From positions 1 to 43,204 of the forward strand of contig NZ_AKJZ01000072.1 of the NCBI RefSeq assembly GCF_000282055.1: DNA of 43,204 nt, in the 5' to 3' direction. The translations under genes were made by a program, and so were the position numbers. The stretch's first letter is position 1; every line of letters begins with the position of its first letter. Shown here piece by piece: positions 36,462-43,204 of the stretch. The notes below the pieces were generated by a model. It saw only the letters and a list, made by a program, of their open reading frames with translations. It was not told where the DNA came from and searched no databases. The DNA comes from Flavobacterium sp. CF136 (GTDB taxonomy: Bacteria; Bacteroidota; Bacteroidia; Flavobacteriales; Flavobacteriaceae).

Positions 36462-37226
36462 ATGGACAAAAACTACAAAAAAGAAGGTAAATACAGCTAT
36501 TTTGAAGCTGGTGAAGGAACTCCTATCGTTATTTTACATGGCTTAATGGGAGGCCTAAGTAACTTTGATGCTGTAGCGGAATATTTTCCAACGAAAGGAT
36601 TTAAAGTTGTTATTCCTGATTTGCCAATATACACTCAGAGTATTTTAAAAACGAACGTAAAAAGTTTTGCGAAATACGTAAAAGATTTTATCAATTTTAA
36701 AGGTTATGACAAAGTTATTTTATTAGGGAATTCACTAGGGGGACACATTGCCCTTTACCATACCAAATTATATCCCGAAAAAGTAGCCGGACTTGTAATC
36801 ACCGGAAGTTCCGGACTTTACGAAAGCGCAATGGGAGACAGTTACCCAAAAAGAGGTGATTATGAATATATCAGAAAGAAAGCTGAAGATGTATTTTATG
36901 ATCCTGCAATTGCCACTCCTGAACTTATTGATGAAGTTTATGCTACGGTTAATGATCGTATCAAACTAATCAAAACCTTAACAATTGCGAAAAGCGCTAT
37001 TCGCCATAATATGGCAAAAGATTTACCAAAAATGACAGTTGAAACCTGTATCATCTGGGGTAAAAATGATGCCGTAACTCCACCAAACGTGGCGGAAGAA
37101 TTTGATAAATTATTGCCTAATTCAACTTTGTACTGGATAGACAAATGCGGACATGCTGCTATGATGGAACATCCTCAGGAATTTAATGAAATTCTTGAAG
37201 AATGGCTCGTCAAAAAGAATTTCTAG
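36462..37226 (+). CDS. Alpha/beta-fold hydrolase
   Basis: This 254-residue cytoplasmic hydrolase has the oxyanion-hole segment VILHGLMGGLSNF. The nucleophile elbow is LLGNSLGGHIAL (Ser near residue 96), the acid lies in IIWGKNDAVTPP and the His in DKCGHAAMMEHP, so the catalytic triad is complete. A lid region lies at about 120-190. The substrate is unknown; an ester, thioester or lactone is possible. It precedes engB by 41 bases in the same direction (or overlaps the longer engB frame) and runs divergently from the dcw operon, an arrangement I associate with flavobacteria. Confidence 0.88.
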   Translation: MDKNYKKEGKYSYFEAGEGTPIVILHGLMGGLSNFDAVAEYFPTKGFKVVIPDLPIYTQSILKTNVKSFAKYVKDFINFKGYDKVILLGNSLGGHIALYHTKLYPEKVAGLVITGSSGLYESAMGDSYPKRGDYEYIRKKAEDVFYDPAIATPELIDEVYATVNDRIKLIKTLTIAKSAIRHNMAKDLPKMTVETCIIWGKNDAVTPPNVAEEFDKLLPNSTLYWIDKCGHAAMMEHPQEFNEILEEWLVKKNF

Positions 37227-37267
37227 CATCCAACTTTCGACTTAAAGAGGTTTTAAAACCCAACAAC

Positions 37268-37888
37268 ATGAAAATTAATACCGCCGAATTCATAATAAGC
37301 AATTCTGAAGTTTCAAAATGTCCACAGGATTTTTTACCGGAATATGCTTTTATAGGAAGATCAAACGTAGGCAAGTCGTCTTTGATTAATATGCTTACCA
37401 ATCATAAAAATTTAGCTAAAACTTCAGGGAGACCAGGAAAAACTCAATTAATTAATCATTTTAAAATTAATAATAATTGGTTTTTGGTCGATTTACCGGG
37501 ATATGGTTACGCTAAAGTATCTAAAAAAACAAAATCGGTTTTTCAGCAATTTATCACTGATTATTTTGAAACCAGAGAGCAATTGGTTTGTGCTTTTGTT
37601 TTAATTGATATTCGCCATGAGGCACAGAACATAGACATTGAATTTATGTCGTATATGGGCGAAAGCGAGATTCCGTTTTGCATTATTTTTACCAAAGCAG
37701 ACAAAATCAGCAAGACCAAAGTTGACTCGCATATTGCCGCATACAAAAAACAAATGTTTGCCAATAACTGGGAAGAGATGCCACATTATTTTGTGACTTC
37801 TGCTACTGAATCAACCGGAAAAGAAGAACTTTTATCGTATATAGATGAAGTGAACCAGGAAGTTTTTAAGAACAACAATCAGTTTTAA
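37268..37888 (+). CDS. engB: Ribosome biogenesis GTPase EngB (YihA/YsxC)
   Basis: This 206-residue GTPase assists maturation of the large ribosomal subunit. G1 is AFIGRSNVGKSSLINML, G2 and the switch region contain TSGRPGKTQLINHF, G3 is FLVDLPGYGYAKVSK, G4 is IIFTKADKIS and G5 is FVTSATESTGKEEL. I chose the ATG at 37268 because family members begin MKINTAEFIIS-like just before the fold. The frame is open back to 37202, but those 22 codons overlap the hydrolase gene. A convergent terminator follows. Confidence 0.96.
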   Translation: MKINTAEFIISNSEVSKCPQDFLPEYAFIGRSNVGKSSLINMLTNHKNLAKTSGRPGKTQLINHFKINNNWFLVDLPGYGYAKVSKKTKSVFQQFITDYFETREQLVCAFVLIDIRHEAQNIDIEFMSYMGESEIPFCIIFTKADKISKTKVDSHIAAYKKQMFANNWEEMPHYFVTSATESTGKEELLSYIDEVNQEVFKNNNQF

Positions 37889-37911
37889 ATTCTGAAGAAT
37901 TAAATTCCAAT

Positions 37912-37936
37912 CCTTCGACTTCGCTCAGGGTGACAC
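37912..37936. repeat. REP-like dispersed repeat, short copy
   Basis: CCTTCGACTTCGCTCAGGGT followed by GACA is the same core as the copy at 19630-19718 and the reverse complement of the one at 43165-43192. It is intergenic, directly after engB. Confidence 0.75.
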
Positions 37937-37970
37937 AAAGTTATAAATTCAGATCAAACAATACTCAATA

Positions 37971-38017
37971 AAAAAATCCCAAATTCTAATCGTAAAAATT
38001 AGAATTTGGGATTTTTT
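37971..38017. terminator. Bidirectional terminator between engB and gldC
   Basis: A perfect 20-bp stem (37971-37990 with 37998-38017) and a 7-base loop. Both strands end in six T. It separates the converging engB and gldB-gldC transcripts. Confidence 0.93.
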
Positions 38018-38032
38018 ATATTGGGACTTCTT

Positions 38033-38368
38033 CTATTTTGTCAATTCAAGTTTTTCTGCAAAATAATCACAGAAATCTTTCATTGTATCAGACATTTTTT
38101 CGTCGTCGGTAGCACGTTTAAAAGTATCCGACATTGCTACCAAAGTCTGGTGAAAGAAAATTTTCATTTCATCAACAGGCATATCTTTTGTCCATAAATC
38201 AATTCGCATTGTTTCTTTGGCTTTACTGTCCCAAATAGACAACATGATTGCTTTCGCTTCTTCGGCTTGCACGCCACCGTCCTGAGCACTCCATGTTAAT
38301 TTTTCGGGAACGCGGTTTTCATCTAATTCTATGTTGAATTTAATTTCTGAGTTTATTATATCTGACAT
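38033..38368 (-). CDS. gldC: Gliding motility protein GldC
   Basis: A 111-residue soluble protein whose sequence (SEIKFNIELDENRVPEKLTW, then SDTMKDFCDYFAEKLEL) is that of GldC from gliding flavobacteria. GldC improves but is not essential for gliding, and its biochemical role is not known. It has no signal peptide or membrane helix. Its start codon overlaps the gldB stop codon by one base (TAATG), so it is translated from the same mRNA. A strong terminator lies just downstream. Confidence 0.93.
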   Translation of the reverse strand: MSDIINSEIKFNIELDENRVPEKLTWSAQDGGVQAEEAKAIMLSIWDSKAKETMRIDLWTKDMPVDEMKIFFHQTLVAMSDTFKRATDDEKMSDTMKDFCDYFAEKLELTK

Positions 38369-39324
38369 TATTTCTTAGGTTTATATTTTGATTTTTCGAA
38401 GATCTCTTTTACATCTGTTTTTAATAATTCCGGCAAAGTCACATTATTATTCTTCATATAAGAACGGACTATTTGCCAGCCAAGCCACGCCCCAACTCTT
38501 CCGGGTGAATCGTTATCTATTTCTAAATAAAATTTAGAAAACGGAGCAGGCGCAATAAAACGTGTCGTTAATTTAGGATCAACACTGTACAATATTTCGT
38601 TTTCAATAAAATTACGCCACATATAGGCTTCATTTTCTTCACACCATTTTATTTGTTCCGGAGTATAACCAATTTTTTCAGCATCTGAAAATTCAGGTAA
38701 AAGCAAATCTTTTGCATACAATTGTTTTCCTTCAAAAATCATTTGAGAAATCAAAGTCCTGTCAGGAGATGACGGAATTTTTCTGAAAGCAAAACTGGAA
38801 ACCACATCCGGCATAATTTGTCTTTCTTCAAAATTTTGCTTCAGATAATCTGGAAACTGATAGAACTTATGCTCTTTACCCAAATACAATTCCAGGGAAA
38901 CAATTACAAGACTATCTGCGTAGATTGCTTTATTGTTATAATCCATTTCAGAAATTACAGTAATTACTTTTGGCAATTTCGTTTTTGGAAAATAGTATTC
39001 TACATGCTGAAATAAAGCATTAAATTCCTGACGGACAGGTTCAAAATTTGAGTATTTTTTTTGAACTTCGGTATAAACTTCTCTCCAAATAGGATCCTCC
39101 ATTTTACTTAACCAAATAGTATCATCATTTCCCGGAGGGAAAAAGAATGGGTATTGCTTTTTAACTTTGGCTAAATCTTCCGGTTTTGTTTCAAAAAATA
39201 CCTTATCAAAACGTTCTACCTTAATATCAACCGGAATTTCTTCAACAGCTTTTTCTACTTTACTTTTTTGATCACATGATAAAAAAAACAAGCATAGAAC
39301 CACTACAAAGCGATATATTTTCAT
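38368..39324 (-). CDS. gldB: Gliding motility lipoprotein GldB
   Basis: This 318-residue lipoprotein has a type II signal peptide ending at Cys17 (LCLFFLSC). The mature part begins DQKSKVEKAVEEIP. The body includes VERFDKVFFET, PFFFPPGNDDTIW and PGRVGAWLGWQIVRSYMKNN, typical of GldB. GldB is required for gliding motility in Flavobacterium and is essential in some relatives. The C-terminal half has a zincin-like look to me, but no HExxH motif is visible. It forms an operon with gldC and is divergent from nadE. Confidence 0.95.
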   Translation of the reverse strand: MKIYRFVVVLCLFFLSCDQKSKVEKAVEEIPVDIKVERFDKVFFETKPEDLAKVKKQYPFFFPPGNDDTIWLSKMEDPIWREVYTEVQKKYSNFEPVRQEFNALFQHVEYYFPKTKLPKVITVISEMDYNNKAIYADSLVIVSLELYLGKEHKFYQFPDYLKQNFEERQIMPDVVSSFAFRKIPSSPDRTLISQMIFEGKQLYAKDLLLPEFSDAEKIGYTPEQIKWCEENEAYMWRNFIENEILYSVDPKLTTRFIAPAPFSKFYLEIDNDSPGRVGAWLGWQIVRSYMKNNNVTLPELLKTDVKEIFEKSKYKPKK

Positions 39325-39346
39325 TTTATTTTAATTAGATTTGTGT

Positions 39347-39376
39347 TACTTAACTTTAAGTAAATGTATACTTAAA
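39347..39376. promoter_or_regulatory. Three alternating TACTTAA half-sites in the gldB-nadE promoter region
   Basis: TACTTAA (39347-39353), its inverse TTAAGTA (39356-39362) and TACTTAA again (39369-39375) lie in the 99-base divergent gap. The last two form an 8-bp-arm inverted repeat with 6-base spacer. A minus-strand -7 box TATATTTG (39387-39394) for gldB and an imperfect plus-strand box AATATTTG (39377-39384) for nadE lie beside it. An operator for both genes is possible (inference). Confidence 0.4.
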
Positions 39377-39386
39377 AATATTTGTG

Positions 39387-39394
39387 CAAATATA
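39387..39394 (-). promoter_or_regulatory. Probable -7 box of the gldB-gldC promoter
   Basis: The minus strand reads TATATTTG, an exact TAnnTTTG match, 62 bases before the gldB start. No matching TTG element was found upstream. Confidence 0.45.
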
Positions 39395-39423
39395 CATCCC
39401 TGTATCTTAAAACTTGAACTATT

Positions 39424-40230
39424 ATGGCTAAAAAAAGCACTATTCAGACAGAAAAAGTAAATACCTACATTGTAGAGTGGTTAAAAAAATATGCTAACAA
39501 TGCAAAAGTAAATGGTTTTGTAATCGGAATTTCCGGAGGAGTTGACTCTGCTGTGACCTCCACCTTATGTGCTCAGACAGGATTAAAAGTTTTATGTGTC
39601 GAAATGCCAATTCATCAGGCCGAAAGTCAGGTTTCGAGAGGAAGAGAACATATTGAACAATTAAAGAAACGTTTCCCGAATGTTTCAAATACGCAAACTG
39701 ATCTGACAGCTATTTTTGAAGCGTTTAAATCTTCGATGCCAAAATCTGACGATGAGGCAAAAGTAAGTTTATCACTCGCCAATACACGTGCACGCCTTAG
39801 AATGACCTCTTTATATTATTTGGCAGGAATCCACGGATTATTAGTTGCGGGAACAGGAAACAGGGTTGAAGATTTTGGTGTAGGTTTTTATACCAAATAT
39901 GGAGATGGCGGAGTCGATTTGAGTCCGATCGCCGACTTGATGAAGTCTGATGTTTATGCACTTGGAGAATTTTTAACAATACCTGAATCAATTTTAACTG
40001 CTGCCCCAACGGATGGATTGTTTGGCGACAACAGAACTGACGAAGATCAATTAGGTGCAAGTTATGATGAACTTGAATGGGCAATGTTAGCGGAAGAATC
40101 AGGAAATACAGCATCTGACTACAGCGGAAGAGAGAAATCTGTCTTTGAAATCTATAAACGTTTAAATACCAACAATAAGCATAAAATGGAAGCTATACCT
40201 GTCTGTTTAATACCAAAAACGTTAAAATAA
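39424..40230 (+). CDS. nadE: NH3-dependent NAD+ synthetase
   Basis: This 268-residue cytoplasmic enzyme amidates deamido-NAD+ to NAD+, the last step of NAD synthesis. The N-type ATP pyrophosphatase P-loop is IGISGGVDSAVTS. Other signatures are ANTRARLRMTSLYYLAG, VAGTGNRVEDFGVGFYTKYGD, the substrate loop GGVDLSPIADLMKSDVYALG and PTDGLFGDNRTDEDQLG. There is no glutaminase domain, so free ammonia is the nitrogen source. It stands between the gliding genes and a response regulator gene, as in other flavobacteria as far as I recall. Confidence 0.97.
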   Translation: MAKKSTIQTEKVNTYIVEWLKKYANNAKVNGFVIGISGGVDSAVTSTLCAQTGLKVLCVEMPIHQAESQVSRGREHIEQLKKRFPNVSNTQTDLTAIFEAFKSSMPKSDDEAKVSLSLANTRARLRMTSLYYLAGIHGLLVAGTGNRVEDFGVGFYTKYGDGGVDLSPIADLMKSDVYALGEFLTIPESILTAAPTDGLFGDNRTDEDQLGASYDELEWAMLAEESGNTASDYSGREKSVFEIYKRLNTNNKHKMEAIPVCLIPKTLK

Positions 40231-40323
40231 AACTTTTTAACATTTATCTGCCATTAATTACAGAATTTATTTATTAATTTTACAGTTCCAAAAACAATGA
40301 ACAATTCTAAAAAAGGTAAAATT

Positions 40324-40953
40324 ATGATTAAAGTATGTCTAGCAGACAACCACCCTGTGACTCACTTTGGCGTTAAGTCGTATTTTAAAGACCACGATCA
40401 AATTTCAATTGTCGCCAACGTAGGAAATTTTTCAATGGTAAGAGATATTCTTCAAACGAAGGAGATCGATATTCTAATATTAGATTTAGAATTAGAAGGT
40501 CTCTCAAGTATCTTTGAAGTAAAATCCATTCTGAAAAACTTCCCAAAAACAAAAATTGTGATCTTTAGTGATCTAGCTGAACAAATGTATGCTCCTAATG
40601 CAATTAAAGCAGGAGTATCAGGTTATGTACACAAAACTGAAAAACTTGAAACTCTAGGCGTTTCAATTATTAAGGTACACGAAGGAAAAGTTATCATCAA
40701 CGAAACTGTACGTAAGAACATGGCACTTATTGCTAAACAAAGCAAAAGCGAACGTTTATACAGAAAACTTTCTAATCGTGAAATTGAAGTTTTGCGTTAC
40801 TTAAGTGACGGTAAGAAAAATAATGAGATCTCTAAAATTTTAAACCTGAACGAAAAAACGATCAGTACTTACAAATTGAGGTTATTAACTAAATTGAATG
40901 TTACTAATTTAGTTGACTTAGTAAATAAAGCTAAGACTTTAGAAATTATTTAA
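40324..40953 (+). CDS. NarL/FixJ-type response regulator
   Basis: A two-domain transcription factor of 209 residues from the ATG at 40324; an in-frame ATG at 40297 would add nine residues (NNSKKGKIM-like), less typical of receivers. The receiver has the acidic site D8, phospho-acceptor D54 (DILILDLELEG), a switch Ser in VIFSDLAEQ and Lys in GYVHKTEKLE. The C-terminal LuxR-type helix-turn-helix (about 145-205) shows LSNREIEVLRYLSDGKKNNE and NEKTISTYKLRLLTKLNV. No sensor kinase gene is next to it, so its partner is elsewhere. Its end overlaps the end of dnaG (convergent) by four bases. Confidence 0.93.
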   Translation: MIKVCLADNHPVTHFGVKSYFKDHDQISIVANVGNFSMVRDILQTKEIDILILDLELEGLSSIFEVKSILKNFPKTKIVIFSDLAEQMYAPNAIKAGVSGYVHKTEKLETLGVSIIKVHEGKVIINETVRKNMALIAKQSKSERLYRKLSNREIEVLRYLSDGKKNNEISKILNLNEKTISTYKLRLLTKLNVTNLVDLVNKAKTLEII

Positions 40954-42926
40954 TGGTATCGTGACATTACTCTTCCCAGTTTTTTCGAAAAGGAATTAAC
41001 TAATTTTGAGTAATCAACCACCATAGACAAAAGCTCTGTATTATCTGAACTATCAGGTTGTATAGAGCTTTTTAATTCTTCAATAATCCGGTCAACCAAA
41101 AACCATCGTATGGACAAAATAGTCTCTGAAACATATTGGGCAATACTCGCCTGTTTATCTTTTGCAAAAATATTTTGTCCTTCCCAGTTATGAAGACTTA
41201 CCTTTTCATCTTCCATTAAAATATCTGTTACTTCCTGAGCAAATTCAGGCTGCAGACGCATTAAATATTGCTCAAGGCTAAAGCTTTCGTTTTGATTATA
41301 AAAGGCGATTAAATCTGTAAAAACATTTCGGAATAATTCGTTCGAAAGTTCTACTTCGTCTTCTTGCAAACTCAAATAAATTCGCTGAAAAACTTTGTAT
41401 TCTTTCTTTTCGGTAACCATTTCGATTTCGCCTTCTTCATTACTTTTTAAAAGCACATCTTCAAACTCTTCTGTTTTATCTCCATAAAGCAATAAAATCT
41501 CAATTACTTTACGTTCTAAACGATATAAAATATCAACTTTTTCAGCTTGTTCCGCAGGATTTTCATTTTTAAAAACCTCAAAAGCTTTTTGCTCTTGTTT
41601 TTGCTTTTTACCAACCTCAGCGACATCTTTTTGAGTTAATTGTGCCAAAGTACTCAAAAGAACCTGCTCAGAAATATCCATAATTCTGGCACACTCCTGA
41701 ATGTATATTTCACGCTGAATACGATCCGGGATCTTCGAGATACTATTAACCATATCACGAATCAAATCAGCTTTTTTTATAGGATCGTTTTTAGCATCTT
41801 TCATTAAGATCGAAGCTTTAAACTGTATAAAATCTTTACTGTTTTCTTCTAAATAAGCAACCAAATCATCATGAGAATTTTTTCTGGCAAAACTGTCCGG
41901 ATCTTCTCCGTCAGGAAAAGCACAGACTCTTACGTTCATTCCTTCTTCCAGAATCAAATCGATTCCCCGGATAGAAGCACGAAGCCCTGCAGCGTCGCCA
42001 TCAAAAAGAACCGTAATATTTTTAGTCAGACGATTAACTAATCGAATCTGATCAGGTGTCAAGGCCGTTCCGGATGAGGCCACAACATTCTCAATTCCGG
42101 CCTGATTGAACTGAATTACGTCTGTATAACCTTCAACCAAATAACAATTATTTTGTTTTGCAATTGATTGCTTGGCCTGAAAAATACCGTAAAGCACTTT
42201 ACTTTTATGGTAAATATCACTTTCGGGTGAATTTAAATATTTGGCTGCTTTTTTATCGTTGGTTAAAATACGGCCTCCAAAACCTAAAACACGTCCTGAC
42301 ATACTTTGTATCGGGAACATTACGCGGCCTTTGAATCTGTCAAAAGGACGATCGTCTTTGGCAATCGTTAAACCTGTGCTTTCTAAATATTCTAATTTAT
42401 AGCCCTGACCAAGCGCTTCTTTTGTAAGAGCATCCCAGGTTTCAGGCGAATATCCTAAAGCAAATTTCTTAATAGTATCATTAGTAAAGCCTCTTTCCTT
42501 AAAATAAGAATATCCGATTGCTTTTCCTTCTTCGGTATTTAAAAGTACATTCTGAAAATATTTTGAAGCAAATTCCGAAACTAAATACATGCTTTCGCGC
42601 ACATCTGTTATCGCTCTTTCCTGATCTGTCTGTTCGGTTTCCTCAATTTCGATATTGTATTTTCTGGCTAAATATCGAATGGCTTCCGGATACGTAAAAT
42701 GTTCATGTTCCATCAGGAATTTAACAGAATTCCCTCCTTTTCCGGTACTAAAATCTTTCCAGATTTGCTTTACAGGCGAAACCATAAACGACGGAGAACG
42801 TTCATCAGAGAATGGACTCAATCCTTTGAAATTACTGCCGGCACGTTTTAAATTAACAAAATCACCAATAACCTCCTCTACACGAGCAGTTTCAAAAACA
42901 GTATCAATTGTATTTTGTGAAATCAA
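40950..42926 (-). CDS. dnaG: DNA primase DnaG, zinc ligands missing, probable TTG start
   Basis: This enzyme makes RNA primers for replication. I chose the TTG at 42924-42926 (658 residues) because the conserved primase start ISQNTIDTVFETARVEEVIG begins right there. The ATG at 42968 would add 14 unrelated residues. The N-terminal region aligns with the CHC2 zinc ribbon, but GLSPFSDERSPSF and IWKDFSTGKGGN have Ser, Ser, Asp and Thr where the four ligands (Cys, His, Cys, Cys) belong. The catalytic RNAP-basal and TOPRIM parts are intact (VEGYTDVIQFNQAGIENVVA, LFDGDAAGLRASIRG, DGEDPDSF). The C-terminal helicase-binding region (about 440-658) is present. The stop region overlaps the response regulator gene by four bases. 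Confidence 0.95.
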   Translation of the reverse strand: MISQNTIDTVFETARVEEVIGDFVNLKRAGSNFKGLSPFSDERSPSFMVSPVKQIWKDFSTGKGGNSVKFLMEHEHFTYPEAIRYLARKYNIEIEETEQTDQERAITDVRESMYLVSEFASKYFQNVLLNTEEGKAIGYSYFKERGFTNDTIKKFALGYSPETWDALTKEALGQGYKLEYLESTGLTIAKDDRPFDRFKGRVMFPIQSMSGRVLGFGGRILTNDKKAAKYLNSPESDIYHKSKVLYGIFQAKQSIAKQNNCYLVEGYTDVIQFNQAGIENVVASSGTALTPDQIRLVNRLTKNITVLFDGDAAGLRASIRGIDLILEEGMNVRVCAFPDGEDPDSFARKNSHDDLVAYLEENSKDFIQFKASILMKDAKNDPIKKADLIRDMVNSISKIPDRIQREIYIQECARIMDISEQVLLSTLAQLTQKDVAEVGKKQKQEQKAFEVFKNENPAEQAEKVDILYRLERKVIEILLLYGDKTEEFEDVLLKSNEEGEIEMVTEKKEYKVFQRIYLSLQEDEVELSNELFRNVFTDLIAFYNQNESFSLEQYLMRLQPEFAQEVTDILMEDEKVSLHNWEGQNIFAKDKQASIAQYVSETILSIRWFLVDRIIEELKSSIQPDSSDNTELLSMVVDYSKLVNSFSKKLGRVMSRYH

Positions 42927-42998
42927 AACGTAAAATATTTTTAAAATTGAAAGCTTGTAAAAGTACACAAATCCTTCTTGAAATTTTAAGGTTTTGCA

Positions 42999-43029
42999 TA
43001 AAAAAAGCGCCTCTTTCGAAGCACTTTTT
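42999..43029 (-). terminator. Intrinsic terminator upstream of dnaG
   Basis: Read on the minus strand, AAAAAGTGCTTC pairs with GAGGCGCTTTTT (two G-T wobbles) around a GAAA tetraloop and is followed by further T. In plus-strand sense the wobbles become C-A mismatches, so the minus strand is the functional direction. It ends a transcript arriving from beyond the right edge, eight bases after a candidate stop codon. Confidence 0.75.
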
Positions 43030-43036
43030 CTACTAA

Positions 43037-43153
43037 CTAACCAATTGTATTCTTAACTTTATACTTCCAGAAATCACTGTCTTCCTGAGGGCTATTTTTT
43101 TTCAAAAAAGCAATATTGAATGACGTTAGCAAATTTAGGATCCTAAATCCCAT
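43037..43153 (-). CDS. Possible small or C-terminal partial ORF at the window edge
   Basis: A 38-codon frame from ATG at 43153 to TAG at 43037 gives MGFRILNLLTSFNIAF, then LKKNSPQEDSDFWKYKVKN and TIG. The frame is also open, without an ATG, to the right edge of the window, so it could be the end of a longer gene. However, that upstream part runs through a REP-like repeat, which argues against it. I do not recognise the sequence. The close terminator supports a real 3' end. Translation is unproven. Confidence 0.3.
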   Translation of the reverse strand: MGFRILNLLTSFNIAFLKKNSPQEDSDFWKYKVKNTIG

Positions 43154-43164
43154 CGAAACCTTTG

Positions 43165-43192
43165 TCCGGCTGAACGGAGTCGAAGCCCCTTC
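43165..43192. repeat. REP-like dispersed repeat, copy at right edge
   Basis: CCGGCTGAACGGAGTCGAAG, preceded by TTTGT and followed by CCCC, matches in reverse the core at 37912 and in direct orientation the first half of the copy at 19630. Third copy in the window. Confidence 0.7.
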
Positions 43193-43204
43193 CAATTGAC
43201 AAGC

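Overview
The window comes from a low-GC gliding member of the Bacteroidota, most probably Flavobacterium or a close relative. The evidence is an adjacent gldB-gldC pair, SusC/SusD and FecI/FecR-type envelope genes, TAnnTTTG-like -7 promoter boxes, few Shine-Dalgarno sequences, and the gene order of the division and cell wall (dcw) cluster. It is chromosomal, with an accessory left third and a conserved housekeeping right part. I see no rRNA, CRISPR array, complete insertion sequence or prophage.

Region 1 (1-9511) holds outer-membrane uptake and signalling. An ECF sigma factor, a FecR-type anti-sigma factor and an STN-domain TonB-dependent receptor form a compact surface-signalling operon. A LytTR response regulator and a 7TM sensor histidine kinase follow on the opposite strand, divergent from a second TonB-dependent beta-barrel protein.

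Region 2 (9512-15609) holds a susC-susD pair behind a 1-kb non-coding leader that carries repeated ACTGGTAG sites and a 21-bp palindrome. The susC reading frame is interrupted by one in-frame amber codon (12059-12061); otherwise it is continuous for 1023 codons. susD is intact.

Region 3 (15610-19080) holds a multi-membrane GT-C/TPR protein and a divergent dolichol-phosphate-mannose-synthase-like glycosyltransferase. A tRNA-Arg(UCG) lies between bracketing hairpins.

Region 4 (19089-36185) is the dcw cluster on the minus strand: mraZ-rsmH-ftsL-ftsI-murE-mraY-murD-ftsW-murG-murC-ftsQ-ftsA-ftsZ, then a terminator, a REP-like repeat and a yqeY-family gene. The genes build lipid II precursors and the divisome. 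Five evenly phased ACCAC boxes upstream of mraZ look like its own operator. Several gaps inside the operon carry perfect inverted repeats. The mraY-murD gap holds the decayed end of a four-helix-bundle (23S rRNA intervening-sequence-type) gene inside a 22-bp inverted repeat.

Region 5 (36427-43204) holds an alpha/beta hydrolase, engB, gldC, gldB, nadE, a NarL-type response regulator and dnaG. This primase lacks all four zinc ligands and probably starts at TTG. The right edge carries a possible small or partial ORF, a terminator and another REP-like copy.
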